From Corynebacterium casei LMG S-19264 (GTDB lineage Bacteria > Actinomycetota > Actinomycetes > Mycobacteriales > Mycobacteriaceae), in the NCBI RefSeq assembly GCF_000550785.1, contig NZ_CP004350.1, forward strand, positions 2,026,009 through 2,090,008: 64,000 nucleotides of DNA. The letters are read 5' to 3'. Position 1 is the first letter of the stretch. Each line of letters starts with the position of its first letter. A program made the position numbers and the translations under genes. Of the stretch, positions 18,298-25,996 are shown one piece after another. A model generated the notes under the pieces. The model made no database searches, was not told where the DNA came from, and was given only the letters and a program-made list of their open reading frames with translations.

Positions 18298-20568
18298 ATG
18301 GAGAATCTTTCCCTAGATGAAATAGATATGGCGAAGGTTGTAGCTTCCCGCACCCCTGTCGACGTGAAACTAGCTAGCGACGTAAAGTCCATCTTCGAGC
18401 AAATGCTGGGAGATGGAAAGTCCGTCATCAATCCGGACATAAAGATTTGGACAGCCTCAGTCGCGGAAGATCTTGGTGCCAGAGTTGAACAAAATCCAAT
18501 AGTTGGCACCGAGCTTAACCAGTGGGAAAAACTAAGCCTCCAACTTGCTGACGCTCCCGATGAAGTCTTACTCTTGGCAGCAGAGCTTGTGTTTCTTCGT
18601 GAACAACCCATCCGAAACTCACGGCCCGAAACCCGCAAAGAACATATTCAACTCGTCCTTAATTTGCTGGCAATGACGGTTGAATTGCCGCAGTTTATGC
18701 AGGACTGCCTTTCTCGACCTTCTGGCCAAGGGGGTTTTAGAAGTGGTCAGGGGTACAACGGTCAAATGTGGAAGCATCTCATTTGGTGCACCAAATTCAT
18801 CGAGCACATCGCTGCAATGTCCGACGGTGAACGCCAAACCCTGCAAAATGATCCGTGGGCACTTCAAAATGCAATGCTCTCTTCCGGGACGGATACACCA
18901 GATATTCGCAATGCGCTGCAATTCCTCATGCGCCCGGACTATTTTGAAGTCATTTCATCGGTCAATACCAAAGCCCGAATTCGAGAAGCACTAGCGCCAC
19001 AAATTGGGGATGTATCTGGGCCAGAACCTCAAGACGTTGACAAAGACCTTCTTCGCATCCGCGCGTTGTTCGCGGAGGAGATTCAAGGCCCATTCAGTTT
19101 TTGGTCTCCAGGAGTGATCGAGCGCTGGCAACCTGAACAGCCTAAAAGCTCGAAACTAAGCGCAACACCAACCGAACCCGCTGCGGCAGCTGATGTTGCT
19201 GAACCTCGTCAGCGTCATTACTGGGTATACGCCCCTGGCGAAAAGGCCTCCAAATGGGAAGAGTTCTCCGATGGCGGGATTATGGCAATCGGTTGGGATG
19301 AACTAGGAGATTTCGCGCAGTATAAGAGCCAAAAAGAGATTCGAATTCGGCTCGCCAATGGGGATTCTAATTCACAACCAACAAATTCATCGAAGGCAGT
19401 GTGGGATTTTCAAAATGAAATGGAAGTCGGTGACATCGTCTACGCCAAGAACGGCCAATCCACCATTGTTGGGCGTGGAACTGTCACCTCCGCTCCTCGC
19501 TTTGCAGACGATAGAGACTCATTTCAGCATGTTCGTGAGGTTGCTTGGGACTATGTTGATCAGTGGGACAGCGAGTTCAAGCTCCCACTCAAGACGCTGA
19601 CTGATGTTACTCAAAAGCTTGATCTCATTGAACGGCTCGAGGCTCTGGTTACCGGAGAGCTCGAAACAGACGTCAATGCGCTTTCCAAGCAAATTCCTAC
19701 ATACGGCCGTGCTGATTTCTTGAAGGAAGTCTTCCTCGAGGAATCCAAGTATGACCGACTGTGTGCGCTACTTAAGCGAAAGAAGAATGTCATTCTTGCA
19801 GGTCCTCCCGGTGTCGGCAAAACCTTCACGGCGAAGCGACTCGCGTACTCAGTCATGGGTGAGGAAGATTCTGATCGCGTCAAGATGGTTCAGTTCCACC
19901 AAAGCTACTCCTATGAAGATTTTATGATGGGTTACCGCCCAACTGAGTCCGGCGGGTTCACCCTCGCCGAGGGACATTTCTACCGCTTCTGCACGATGGC
20001 AAAAGATGATCCTGAAAGGGACTATTTCTTCATCATCGATGAGATTAACCGCGGCAATATCTCAAAGATCTTCGGTGAACTGCTCATGCTCATTGAAGGA
20101 GATAAGCGTGGTCTGCAAATCATGCTTCAGTACAAAAATGAGAAATTCTTTGTGCCTAATAACCTACACATCATTGGAATGATGAACACGGCGGACCGTA
20201 GCCTTGCAGTTTTGGACTATGCGCTGCGCCGAAGGTTCGGATTCTTCAACCTGGCGCCCGGGTTCGACACTGATGGATTCAAGCGCCTGCAGGCAGAGTT
20301 TGGTGACCAACGGCTTGATTCTTTGGTGGGTGTTCTCGGCGATCTCAATCGCTCTATCATCGAGGACCCCGGTCTGGGTGCTGGATTCGCGGTCGGTCAT
20401 AGCTACCTGACACCGCCGCGTAATTTTGCAGCCTCAAGTCAGGACGTCGGCGCATGGCTCACCTCTGTCGTTGAAGATGAACTGGTTCCGCTGATTGACG
20501 AGTATTGGTTCGATGAGCCCAACACTGCTGATCGGTGGGCGGAGAGACTGCGAAGTGCACTGGTATGA
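18298..20568 (+). CDS. mcrB: McrB-like GTPase subunit of a type IV (modification-dependent) restriction system
   Basis: 756 residues. The C-terminal AAA+/GTPase domain has Walker A GPPGVGKT (about 502-509), Walker B FFIIDEINRGNISKIFGELLMLIE and the McrB signature MNTADRSLAVLDYALRRRFGF (about 627-647). In the middle, RHYWVYAPGEKASKWEEF to VGDIVYAKNGQSTIVGRGTV (about 305-400) looks like an EVE/PUA-type domain that binds modified bases. The N-terminal 300 residues are helical and unassigned. McrB hydrolyses GTP and drives McrC to cut DNA with modified cytosines. The mcrC start overlaps its stop (ATGA). Confidence 0.9.
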   Translation: MENLSLDEIDMAKVVASRTPVDVKLASDVKSIFEQMLGDGKSVINPDIKIWTASVAEDLGARVEQNPIVGTELNQWEKLSLQLADAPDEVLLLAAELVFLREQPIRNSRPETRKEHIQLVLNLLAMTVELPQFMQDCLSRPSGQGGFRSGQGYNGQMWKHLIWCTKFIEHIAAMSDGERQTLQNDPWALQNAMLSSGTDTPDIRNALQFLMRPDYFEVISSVNTKARIREALAPQIGDVSGPEPQDVDKDLLRIRALFAEEIQGPFSFWSPGVIERWQPEQPKSSKLSATPTEPAAAADVAEPRQRHYWVYAPGEKASKWEEFSDGGIMAIGWDELGDFAQYKSQKEIRIRLANGDSNSQPTNSSKAVWDFQNEMEVGDIVYAKNGQSTIVGRGTVTSAPRFADDRDSFQHVREVAWDYVDQWDSEFKLPLKTLTDVTQKLDLIERLEALVTGELETDVNALSKQIPTYGRADFLKEVFLEESKYDRLCALLKRKKNVILAGPPGVGKTFTAKRLAYSVMGEEDSDRVKMVQFHQSYSYEDFMMGYRPTESGGFTLAEGHFYRFCTMAKDDPERDYFFIIDEINRGNISKIFGELLMLIEGDKRGLQIMLQYKNEKFFVPNNLHIIGMMNTADRSLAVLDYALRRRFGFFNLAPGFDTDGFKRLQAEFGDQRLDSLVGVLGDLNRSIIEDPGLGAGFAVGHSYLTPPRNFAASSQDVGAWLTSVVEDELVPLIDEYWFDEPNTADRWAERLRSALV

Positions 20569-21620
20569 GCCAAAGCCCAATCTTGATTCGGAATGTCTAC
20601 GTGATGCTCGCGTACGCTTTCCGAAGCATCAACAGCGAGCTGGCTCAAAAGGTCAGCTCCGAAGAGTTCGAGCACCTGCATGATTTACTCGCTGAGATTC
20701 TCATTCAAGGAGTAAATAGCCAAGTAAAGCGTGGACTCTACCGTGACTATTTGGCTCGCTCTGAAGAGCTTCCATCCGTCCGCGGACAAATCGATTTTGG
20801 GCAAACTCTTTCTCAAAGCTCCCGTACTCACGGCCGCGTTGTTTGTTCCTTCGATGAGTACCTGCCCGATGTTCCACACAACCAAGTACTCAAATCAGTC
20901 ATTACGCTCCTAATTAAAAGGGGCGAAGTTGGAAAACTACGCGCTAAAGCACTGCGCAGACTCCTGCCCTATTTGGAAGAAGTCACGTCGATTTCGCCAT
21001 CAACTATCCGTTGGCGCGACCTGCAATTTCATCGCGCCAACGCTAGTTACCGCCTGCTACTTGGAGTCTGTGAACTCATCGTTCACGGATTGCTTCCAAC
21101 CGAGAGCGAAGGCGAATCAAAGCTGGATTCTTGGTTCGCTGAAGAAGCCATGAGCACGTTGTTTGAACGATTCTTGCGCGAATACTTTGCCTTCCACCAT
21201 CCCGAGCTTTCGCCCGCAGCGCCGCACGTGAAATGGGACTTTGACGATGCCTTCGCAACGGGCGTGGACCAGCTCCCCGCTATGAAAACGGATCTGACGC
21301 TTCGGACCACATCGCACACTCTCATCATCGATGCCAAGTACTACGGGAACTCGCTTCAAACTTCCCGGTTTGGAGGAAAAGGAACCGTTCATTCTGGAAA
21401 CCTCTACCAAATTCTGACTTATGTCAAGAACCAGGATGTAGAGCAGTCAGGCAGCGTAAGTGGACTATTGCTCTATGCCCAGACCGCGGCAGAGGTACAA
21501 CCCGACCTAGACATAATCATTCAAGGTAATCGAATCGGAGCGCAGGCCCTGAACTTGAATGCTGAATGGAACTATTTAATCCAACAATTAGAAAAACTGA
21601 CTGAATGGCTGTCCGAGTAG
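20565..21620 (+). CDS. mcrC: McrC-like nuclease subunit of the type IV restriction system
   Basis: 351 residues from ATG 20565, overlapping the mcrB stop by 4 bp, so the two are translationally coupled. The N-terminal part, ILIRNVYVMLAYAFRSINSEL, is typical of McrC. The PD-(D/E)XK nuclease core is seen as KTDLTLRTTSHTLIIDAKYYG (about 240-262), preceded by LFERFLREYFAFHHPEL. Together with mcrB it would cleave invading methylated or hydroxymethylated DNA. No further subunit lies nearby. The gene looks intact. Confidence 0.9.
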   Translation: MSQSPILIRNVYVMLAYAFRSINSELAQKVSSEEFEHLHDLLAEILIQGVNSQVKRGLYRDYLARSEELPSVRGQIDFGQTLSQSSRTHGRVVCSFDEYLPDVPHNQVLKSVITLLIKRGEVGKLRAKALRRLLPYLEEVTSISPSTIRWRDLQFHRANASYRLLLGVCELIVHGLLPTESEGESKLDSWFAEEAMSTLFERFLREYFAFHHPELSPAAPHVKWDFDDAFATGVDQLPAMKTDLTLRTTSHTLIIDAKYYGNSLQTSRFGGKGTVHSGNLYQILTYVKNQDVEQSGSVSGLLLYAQTAAEVQPDLDIIIQGNRIGAQALNLNAEWNYLIQQLEKLTEWLSE

Positions 21621-21699
21621 ACAGGAAATGCTCCTTGCCCGCCTCAACCTCTAATCCACCTGCTGAACAGATCACAGCCACTCAACTGCCCAATAGTGG

Positions 21700-21718
21700 A
21701 TTGGCTAGGCTAAGCTTC
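21700..21718. promoter_or_regulatory. DtxR-type iron box candidate
   Basis: ATTGGCTAGGCTAAGCTTC matches the DtxR consensus TTAGGTTAGSCTAACCTAA at about 13 of 19 positions and lies 6 bp before the start of a siderophore-binding lipoprotein. Repression under high iron is the expected effect. Confidence 0.55.
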
Positions 21719-21723
21719 CTTTT

Positions 21724-22722
21724 GTGAAAAAATCTATTTTCTATCTGCCTGCCATCCTTGCCACCGCTTCCCTAGCCATCATTAGCTGCTCTTCCTCCCC
21801 GGAGGATTCTGCGGAGTCATCCGCGGAATCTGCCTCAGCCAATGCTGACCAGTCAACGTCATCTGGCGATGCTCGTACTGTCAATACCGTTCTCGGTGAA
21901 GTTACGGTTCCGGCCGACATTGACTCCGTGGTGGTTCTCGAGGGCCGCCGAGACTTGGACATCGTTCTATCTCTTGGACTCCCTCTCACCGGAATGCCTT
22001 ACGAGGAAGCCGGGTCACTGGACTTGGAATCACCTCTCGCCGATGAGCTGGCCGAAGCTAAGGAATCGGGCGCTGAAGAACTATTCCTCGCAGATGAAAT
22101 CAATGTAGAATCCATCGCCGCGGCTAAACCGGATTTGATCATCAGCCGCGTGGATGACGTGGAGCCAATCCAGGACAAGCTTGAGGCAATCGCCCCGGTC
22201 TTGGCTATTGGAGATCAGAGCACCAGCACGTGGCAAGAGGACCTCCAGCTCGTCGCAGAGGCAACCGGGACCGAAGAGCGCGCAGCAGAGCTTATCGATG
22301 ACTACGAAAGCCAGGTGGCCGAGCTGTCCGAAGAATACGCTGATGTCCTCGCTGAAAATTCATTTGTTCCACTCAGCTACAACGAGGAACAGATTGAAAC
22401 CCGCCCGAACCGTTTGCTCTCTACTATTCTCCGCGACTTGGGAGCGAAGTCTTCCGATGCATTCCAGGCTGCCATTGATGGCGAAGAAGTCGCGTACAGC
22501 CCGGAGCAAACCCTGGAGGGATTCGAAGACGCCGATGGCATTATCGCGCTAGTCAACGACCCACAGGTGTGGGAAGATGTCCAAAATGACGCCTTGTTCA
22601 ACAAGCTTCCGGCGGTACAAAACGGGCACATCGTGCGCTCTGACAAGCAAACCCATGAAGGTGGGCCGCTGACAGCAACGCACTCGCTAAAAGTCATCGA
22701 AGAATTGCTCAAGACCTTCTAA
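21724..22722 (+). CDS. Iron-siderophore ABC transporter substrate-binding lipoprotein
   Basis: 332 residues starting at GTG. The signal peptide and lipobox read YLPAILATASLAIISCSSS, with Cys about 22 as the lipidation site, followed by a Ser/Glu-rich linker. The type III periplasmic-binding fold shows as VNTVLGEVTVPADIDSVVVLEGRRDLDIVLSLGL and AKPDLIISRVDDVEPIQDKLEAIAPV. It should capture an iron(III) chelate outside the membrane. No permease or ATPase gene is adjacent, so it must use components encoded elsewhere. A DtxR-like box precedes it, supporting an iron role. Confidence 0.87.
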   Translation: MKKSIFYLPAILATASLAIISCSSSPEDSAESSAESASANADQSTSSGDARTVNTVLGEVTVPADIDSVVVLEGRRDLDIVLSLGLPLTGMPYEEAGSLDLESPLADELAEAKESGAEELFLADEINVESIAAAKPDLIISRVDDVEPIQDKLEAIAPVLAIGDQSTSTWQEDLQLVAEATGTEERAAELIDDYESQVAELSEEYADVLAENSFVPLSYNEEQIETRPNRLLSTILRDLGAKSSDAFQAAIDGEEVAYSPEQTLEGFEDADGIIALVNDPQVWEDVQNDALFNKLPAVQNGHIVRSDKQTHEGGPLTATHSLKVIEELLKTF

Positions 22723-22759
22723 TCTGGTGCTACCGCCAAGTTAGCAAGGAGCTTGAGAT

Positions 22760-22924
22760 GTGAACCCCACCGCGTTGATGGTTGGCACGGACTTGCCATC
22801 GACCCGCGTTCGCAGGCCATTCCAGGATGAGGACTTCGCTCTCATTAAGGAAACCCTCACCCCAGAGGCAGTTGAGTCAGTGTTCTGGGAGAACGCGGCT
22901 AAATTCTACCTTGGGCACAGTTAA
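22760..22924 (+). pseudogene. Amidohydrolase C-terminal remnant
   Basis: A short open frame from GTG 22760 to TAA 22922-22924 reads TALMVGTDLPSTRVRRPFQDED, then ESVFWENAAKFYLGHS. This is the end of a metal-dependent amidohydrolase: the Asp-containing GTDLP block followed by the conserved WxNAxxFY tail. The catalytic barrel is absent and no upstream coding sequence joins it, so it is a leftover of a deleted gene. Its end overlaps the convergent cation-efflux gene by 4 bp. Confidence 0.6.
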
Positions 22925-23610
22925 TTGCCGGCACTGCAACATTCATCCTCACAACACTTGTCAGTGAGCTCTCCCGTCAAAACTGAAACGGGCGTTGCAC
23001 AGCAGGCATCCCCCTTCCAGGCTTCCATGCCTTCGCGCACCGCAAATACTGCGATGAATAGCGCGGCTATCGAATCTGCCCAAGCCCAGCCGAACAGGCT
23101 GTTGAACAGCAAACCGACCAACAATGCCGCGGATAAATAGGTGCAAATAAGCGTCTGTTTTGAATCCGCGACCGCAGTCGAGGAGCCAAGCTCACGTCCG
23201 GTTCGACGCTCAAACCAGCTAAGGAATGGCATTACGGCCAGGCTCAACGCTGCAATAGCAATGCCAACTGGTGAATGCTCCGGGTCACGCAATCCAGCTA
23301 AAGACAGCACCGCATCGACAGAAACATAGGCAGCCAGCGCAAAGAAGGACACTGCAATGACGCGCAGTGCTACCCGTTCTCGGCTTTCAGGATTGGGTGA
23401 GGCAAACTGCCAAGCCACCGCAGCAGCAGAGAGCACTTCCACGATAGAGTCGAGACCGAACCCAATGAGTGCTGCTGATGAAGCAGCACTGCCAGCAATG
23501 AGTGCCGCTACTGCTTCAATGACATTCCACGTAATGGTGATGGCAACAACGATTCGAATGCGGCGGCGCAAGACATCCGTGCGCTCCGGGCTGAGCAATG
23601 CCGAGGTCAT
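22921..23610 (-). CDS. Cation diffusion facilitator-type metal efflux protein with Cys-rich tail
   Basis: 229 residues from ATG 23608-23610, which overlaps the stop of the upstream repressor (TAATG). Hydrophobic segments begin VVAITITWNVIEAVAALIAGS, and SAALIGFGLDSIVEVLSAAAVAW carries the Asp expected at the transport site; DSIAALFIAVFAVREG gives the second acidic site. The tail holds seven Cys (ACCATPVS, DKCCEDECCSAGN), probably a metal-binding appendage. Coupling to a CmtR-type repressor suggests cadmium or lead efflux, inferred from the neighbour. No long cytoplasmic CDF C-terminal domain is present. Confidence 0.85.
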   Translation of the reverse strand: MTSALLSPERTDVLRRRIRIVVAITITWNVIEAVAALIAGSAASSAALIGFGLDSIVEVLSAAAVAWQFASPNPESRERVALRVIAVSFFALAAYVSVDAVLSLAGLRDPEHSPVGIAIAALSLAVMPFLSWFERRTGRELGSSTAVADSKQTLICTYLSAALLVGLLFNSLFGWAWADSIAALFIAVFAVREGMEAWKGDACCATPVSVLTGELTDKCCEDECCSAGN

Positions 23611-23966
23611 TATTCCTCCCCATTTCCACAACACCCTGGCACCGTGCACTGCGGATCCATGCACGGCACGCTTTCATCAACTGCCAAGGTGACCTCAATC
23701 AAAGACTTCAATGAAGCCGTGATGTGTGGGTCTGCAATCTCATACCGTGTCTGCCGGCCCTCAGGCTCAGCAACAACGATGCCGCAACCCCGCAAACAAG
23801 AAAAGTGATTGGAAACATTCGTGCGGCTTAGCTCAAGTTCTCGCGCCAGCTTGGCCGGGTACCCCGGCGCATCGAGAAGCGAAAGCAATATTCGCGAGCG
23901 AGTCGGATCCGCCATCGCGCGCCCGAGCCGGTTCATCACATCCAATTTCGAAGCTATAGTCAGCAT
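23610..23966 (-). CDS. cmtR: CmtR-type (ArsR/SmtB family) metal-responsive repressor
   Basis: 118 residues. The winged helix runs MADPTRSRILLSLLDAPGYPAKLARELELSRTNVSNHFSCLRGCGIV. The SCLRGC pair in the recognition helix and a further Cys in DESVPCMDPQC match the CmtR Cd(II)/Pb(II) ligands (two Cys in helix R, one in the C-terminal tail). The tail has further Cys (GCCGNGEE). It is coupled to the efflux gene (TAATG). Its start codon lies inside a GTCAG-6-CTGAC palindrome, suggesting tight autoregulation and possibly a leaderless message. Confidence 0.88.
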   Translation of the reverse strand: MLTIASKLDVMNRLGRAMADPTRSRILLSLLDAPGYPAKLARELELSRTNVSNHFSCLRGCGIVVAEPEGRQTRYEIADPHITASLKSLIEVTLAVDESVPCMDPQCTVPGCCGNGEE

Positions 23967-23974
23967 ACACTGAC
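23959..23974. promoter_or_regulatory. Palindrome over the cmtR start codon
   Basis: GTCAG, 6 bases, CTGAC: perfect 5-bp arms enclosing the start codon of cmtR (23964-23966). It is a candidate operator for its own repressor. Confidence 0.45.
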
Positions 23975-24008
23975 CATACAGCGACTGCTGACCAATTAGC
24001 TAGGACTA

Positions 24009-24140
24009 GAAATAATAATTTTCAGGTACTTTCTCAAGTTCACTCGCCATTGCCTCAACCAGCCGCAAATACGCCCTTATCCACAGCATGTCGATGTACT
24101 CGGTGGCCTGTGCTGCATTGGCGTCTCGAGTTCCTATGAA
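24009..24140 (-). other. Open segment without a clear start, possible gene remnant
   Basis: Between in-frame stops the minus strand reads RDANAAQATEYIDMLWIRAY, then LRLVEAMASELEKVPENYYF and a TAG at 24006-24008. The amphipathic helix-like text and amino-acid use look coding, but the segment is only 44 codons, with Met only in the middle, and lies in another frame than the ORF at 24148-24435. I do not recognise it. It may be the tail of a decayed gene. Confidence 0.3.
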
Positions 24141-24147
24141 CTATCTG

Positions 24148-24435
24148 TCATCCCATCGCGCGGGCAAGAATCGCCTGGTACACCGGAATTTCATCGCCCT
24201 TGAAGTCATGCCCGACAAATGAGGGGTGTGCGAGGGATGCAACGGAAAGCTCTTGCCCTGGAACACCCCCTTGACAAACTATTAGCTGGTCGTCTTCCGG
24301 CGCCATGTCTAGCAGCCTGGCTGTGATTTTATAGTCCGTTAGGCGCTTGGCATGCTCGCCGTGGGGGCCAACGATAACAACACCTGCCCTTTTGATCGCA
24401 TCTCCAATTTCAGTTTCCCAATACGCTCCCGACAC
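24148..24435 (-). CDS. Hypothetical protein, possibly a gene fragment
   Basis: 95 residues from GTG (SGAYWETEIGDAIKRAGVVIVGPHGEHAKRLTDYK... to HPSFVGHDFKGDEIPVYQAIL). The text reads like a genuine alpha/beta protein, with a strand VVIVGPHG and QLIVCQGGVPGQ, but no family is recognised and no ribosome site precedes the GTG. The frame is open for six more codons upstream before a stop. A truncated or decayed gene is as likely as a functional small protein. Confidence 0.4.
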   Translation of the reverse strand: MSGAYWETEIGDAIKRAGVVIVGPHGEHAKRLTDYKITARLLDMAPEDDQLIVCQGGVPGQELSVASLAHPSFVGHDFKGDEIPVYQAILARAMG

Positions 24436-24527
24436 GCGCAGGTCATCTGGGGGTCAAGATGCTCCTATAGTGTGTCAAGCGCTTGGATGCGCCTAGCTCG
24501 TGGCTTATTTCACCTCAGCGTATCGGA

Positions 24528-24767
24528 TTAGCCGCGGTCGGTGATTTTGTAGACCTCACCCTGCTGGTCGTAGGTGATCCACTCGCCTACCGCTTCGCCG
24601 GCGTTGAAGTGTCCGGAGCGTTTAAGGGTGCCGTCCAAGCGGTACCACTCCCAGTAACCAACTGGCTGGCCGTCTTCGACTTTGCCTTTGGACCAGCGAG
24701 TTTTGCCGTTCGCGTGGTACTTGATGGTGTAGCCATCAATGATTTCGGTTTTCTTCTCAGCAGCCAT
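24528..24767 (-). CDS. YwqK/MORN-repeat-like small protein
   Basis: 79 residues. It consists of MORN/YwqK-type beta hairpins: GYTIKYHANGKTRWSKGKVEDGQPVGYWEWYRLDGTLKRSGHFNAGEAVGEWITYDQQGEV, each unit ending G.W.WY or similar. A strong GGGAGG ribosome site lies 8 bases before the ATG. Related YwqK proteins are annotated as antitoxins of YwqJ-type toxins, but no toxin gene is adjacent. The repeats are clear; the role is not. Confidence 0.7.
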   Translation of the reverse strand: MAAEKKTEIIDGYTIKYHANGKTRWSKGKVEDGQPVGYWEWYRLDGTLKRSGHFNAGEAVGEWITYDQQGEVYKITDRG

Positions 24768-24790
24768 GGTCTTGCCTCCCTGTGCAGATT

Positions 24791-25204
24791 CTAGAGACTG
24801 TCATAATACTCATCGGTGACTAGCTCGAGTCCCTCGTGGCTCACGTCGTCGCCCGGGGTGGTGAATGTGAGATGTGAGAACCACGATTCAGCCTTCGCGC
24901 CATGCCAGTGCTTCGTTCCAGCAGGAACCCGGATGGCCGAGCCTGGTTCCAGACTGATGGGCTCCTCACCTTCTGCCTGGTACCATCCCGAACCGGCAGT
25001 ACACAGCAGAATCTGGTCGCCGCCGCCATTGCTGCCGTGGTGAACATGCCAGTTGATGCGACTGCCCGGTTCAAAGGTGACGTTTTTGACGGGCACGGCG
25101 CCATCGGTAAGCATTGCGAAATAGCTTTGCCCGGTAAAGTGGCTGCTCAATTCCTCATCGGGTAAGCCCGTCGGAAAAATCTGGTTGAAGCTTGACGCAC
25201 TCAC
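24791..25204 (-). CDS. Cupin-domain protein
   Basis: 137 residues. Cupin motif 1 is seen in NWHVHHGSNGGGDQILLCTAGSGWY (His ligands), and motif 2 in RVPAGTKHWHGA. The family includes dioxygenases, isomerases and decarboxylase-like enzymes, and this sequence resembles the quercetin-dioxygenase-like cupins often next to carboxymuconolactone-decarboxylase genes. It lies 3 bp after the ABM-ASCH gene on the same strand, so they form one operon. Substrate unknown. Confidence 0.83.
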   Translation of the reverse strand: MSASSFNQIFPTGLPDEELSSHFTGQSYFAMLTDGAVPVKNVTFEPGSRINWHVHHGSNGGGDQILLCTAGSGWYQAEGEEPISLEPGSAIRVPAGTKHWHGAKAESWFSHLTFTTPGDDVSHEGLELVTDEYYDSL

Positions 25205-25207
25205 TTG

Positions 25208-25975
25208 TTATCCTTCCACGCTAGGCACGGCGGCGGTGATGGCAATGACTTCCATCGATACTAGGACAACCAAGGTCTCGTCTTTGATTTCAACTACTGG
25301 TTCGCCCATGGATTCCACGAACTCAGGTGATGTCCAAAATGCGATGTGCCCCGCGCGCCAGGCGGCGGCATCTTTAAAGCCTTCGCCCTCAGCGACGGCG
25401 TGGGCATCCGTGACCTGGCTAAGTGGAACGATATTGACCTGTGTATTCCGAGTAATGCACACCGGCTTTGCATCGGAATCAATGACTATTTCAAGCTCCC
25501 CTACCGTGGGCAATGCCTCCCCGAAGCGTTGGTATTCCTCGTGCACGGACGCGGTCGCGGTCTTTTCACCGCTTAAGATGGCCGCCACGAGCTTGTCCCG
25601 AAGTGGACCGGGAAAGGCGTACTCTCCAAGTTGCGCCTGAACGGGCTTTTTTCCCAGCACATGCGGCACTAACGCCCACCATGCCCCGCCATCTTTAACG
25701 GCATAGGCACGCGCGATGTTCGCGGTATTCCTGCCCCACTCGCTGTGCTGTGACCTCGCCTGATGTGCTTCAAATGCAGCTTGGCTGGTGAACTTTTCAG
25801 ACACTTTCAACACCGATGGATTCTGGGTCTGCTCCACCGAGAAGTGCTCACAACCTGGTTCTTCGCGGGTGAGTTTCACGTGTTGTGGCAGATGGCGCTT
25901 CAGGATATGCAGATCATTCTCATCAGCGCAGGTGATAAGTCCCGTTAGTTCGACCGAATGCAAAGGTGGATTCAT
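25208..25975 (-). CDS. Fusion of an ABM monooxygenase-type domain and an ASCH domain
   Basis: 255 residues with two unrelated domains. Residues 1-95 are an antibiotic-biosynthesis-monooxygenase (ABM) ferredoxin-like fold: ILKRHLPQHVKLTREEPGCEHFSVEQTQ, then VSEKFTSQAAFEAHQARSQHSEWG. Residues about 120-250 are an ASCH domain (PUA-like fold) beginning FPGPLRDKLVAAILSGEKTATASVHEEY with the conserved GEKTAT block, and ending in FWTSPEFVESMGEPVVEIKDETLVVLVSMEVI. ASCH domains bind RNA or nucleotides and some are ribonucleases or N4-acetylcytidine amidohydrolases. The frame is continuous, so this looks like a real fusion. The cupin gene follows 3 bp later. Confidence 0.8.
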   Translation of the reverse strand: MNPPLHSVELTGLITCADENDLHILKRHLPQHVKLTREEPGCEHFSVEQTQNPSVLKVSEKFTSQAAFEAHQARSQHSEWGRNTANIARAYAVKDGGAWWALVPHVLGKKPVQAQLGEYAFPGPLRDKLVAAILSGEKTATASVHEEYQRFGEALPTVGELEIVIDSDAKPVCITRNTQVNIVPLSQVTDAHAVAEGEGFKDAAAWRAGHIAFWTSPEFVESMGEPVVEIKDETLVVLVSMEVIAITAAVPSVEG

Positions 25976-25996
25976 GTTATTGACTCTATACGCTGG

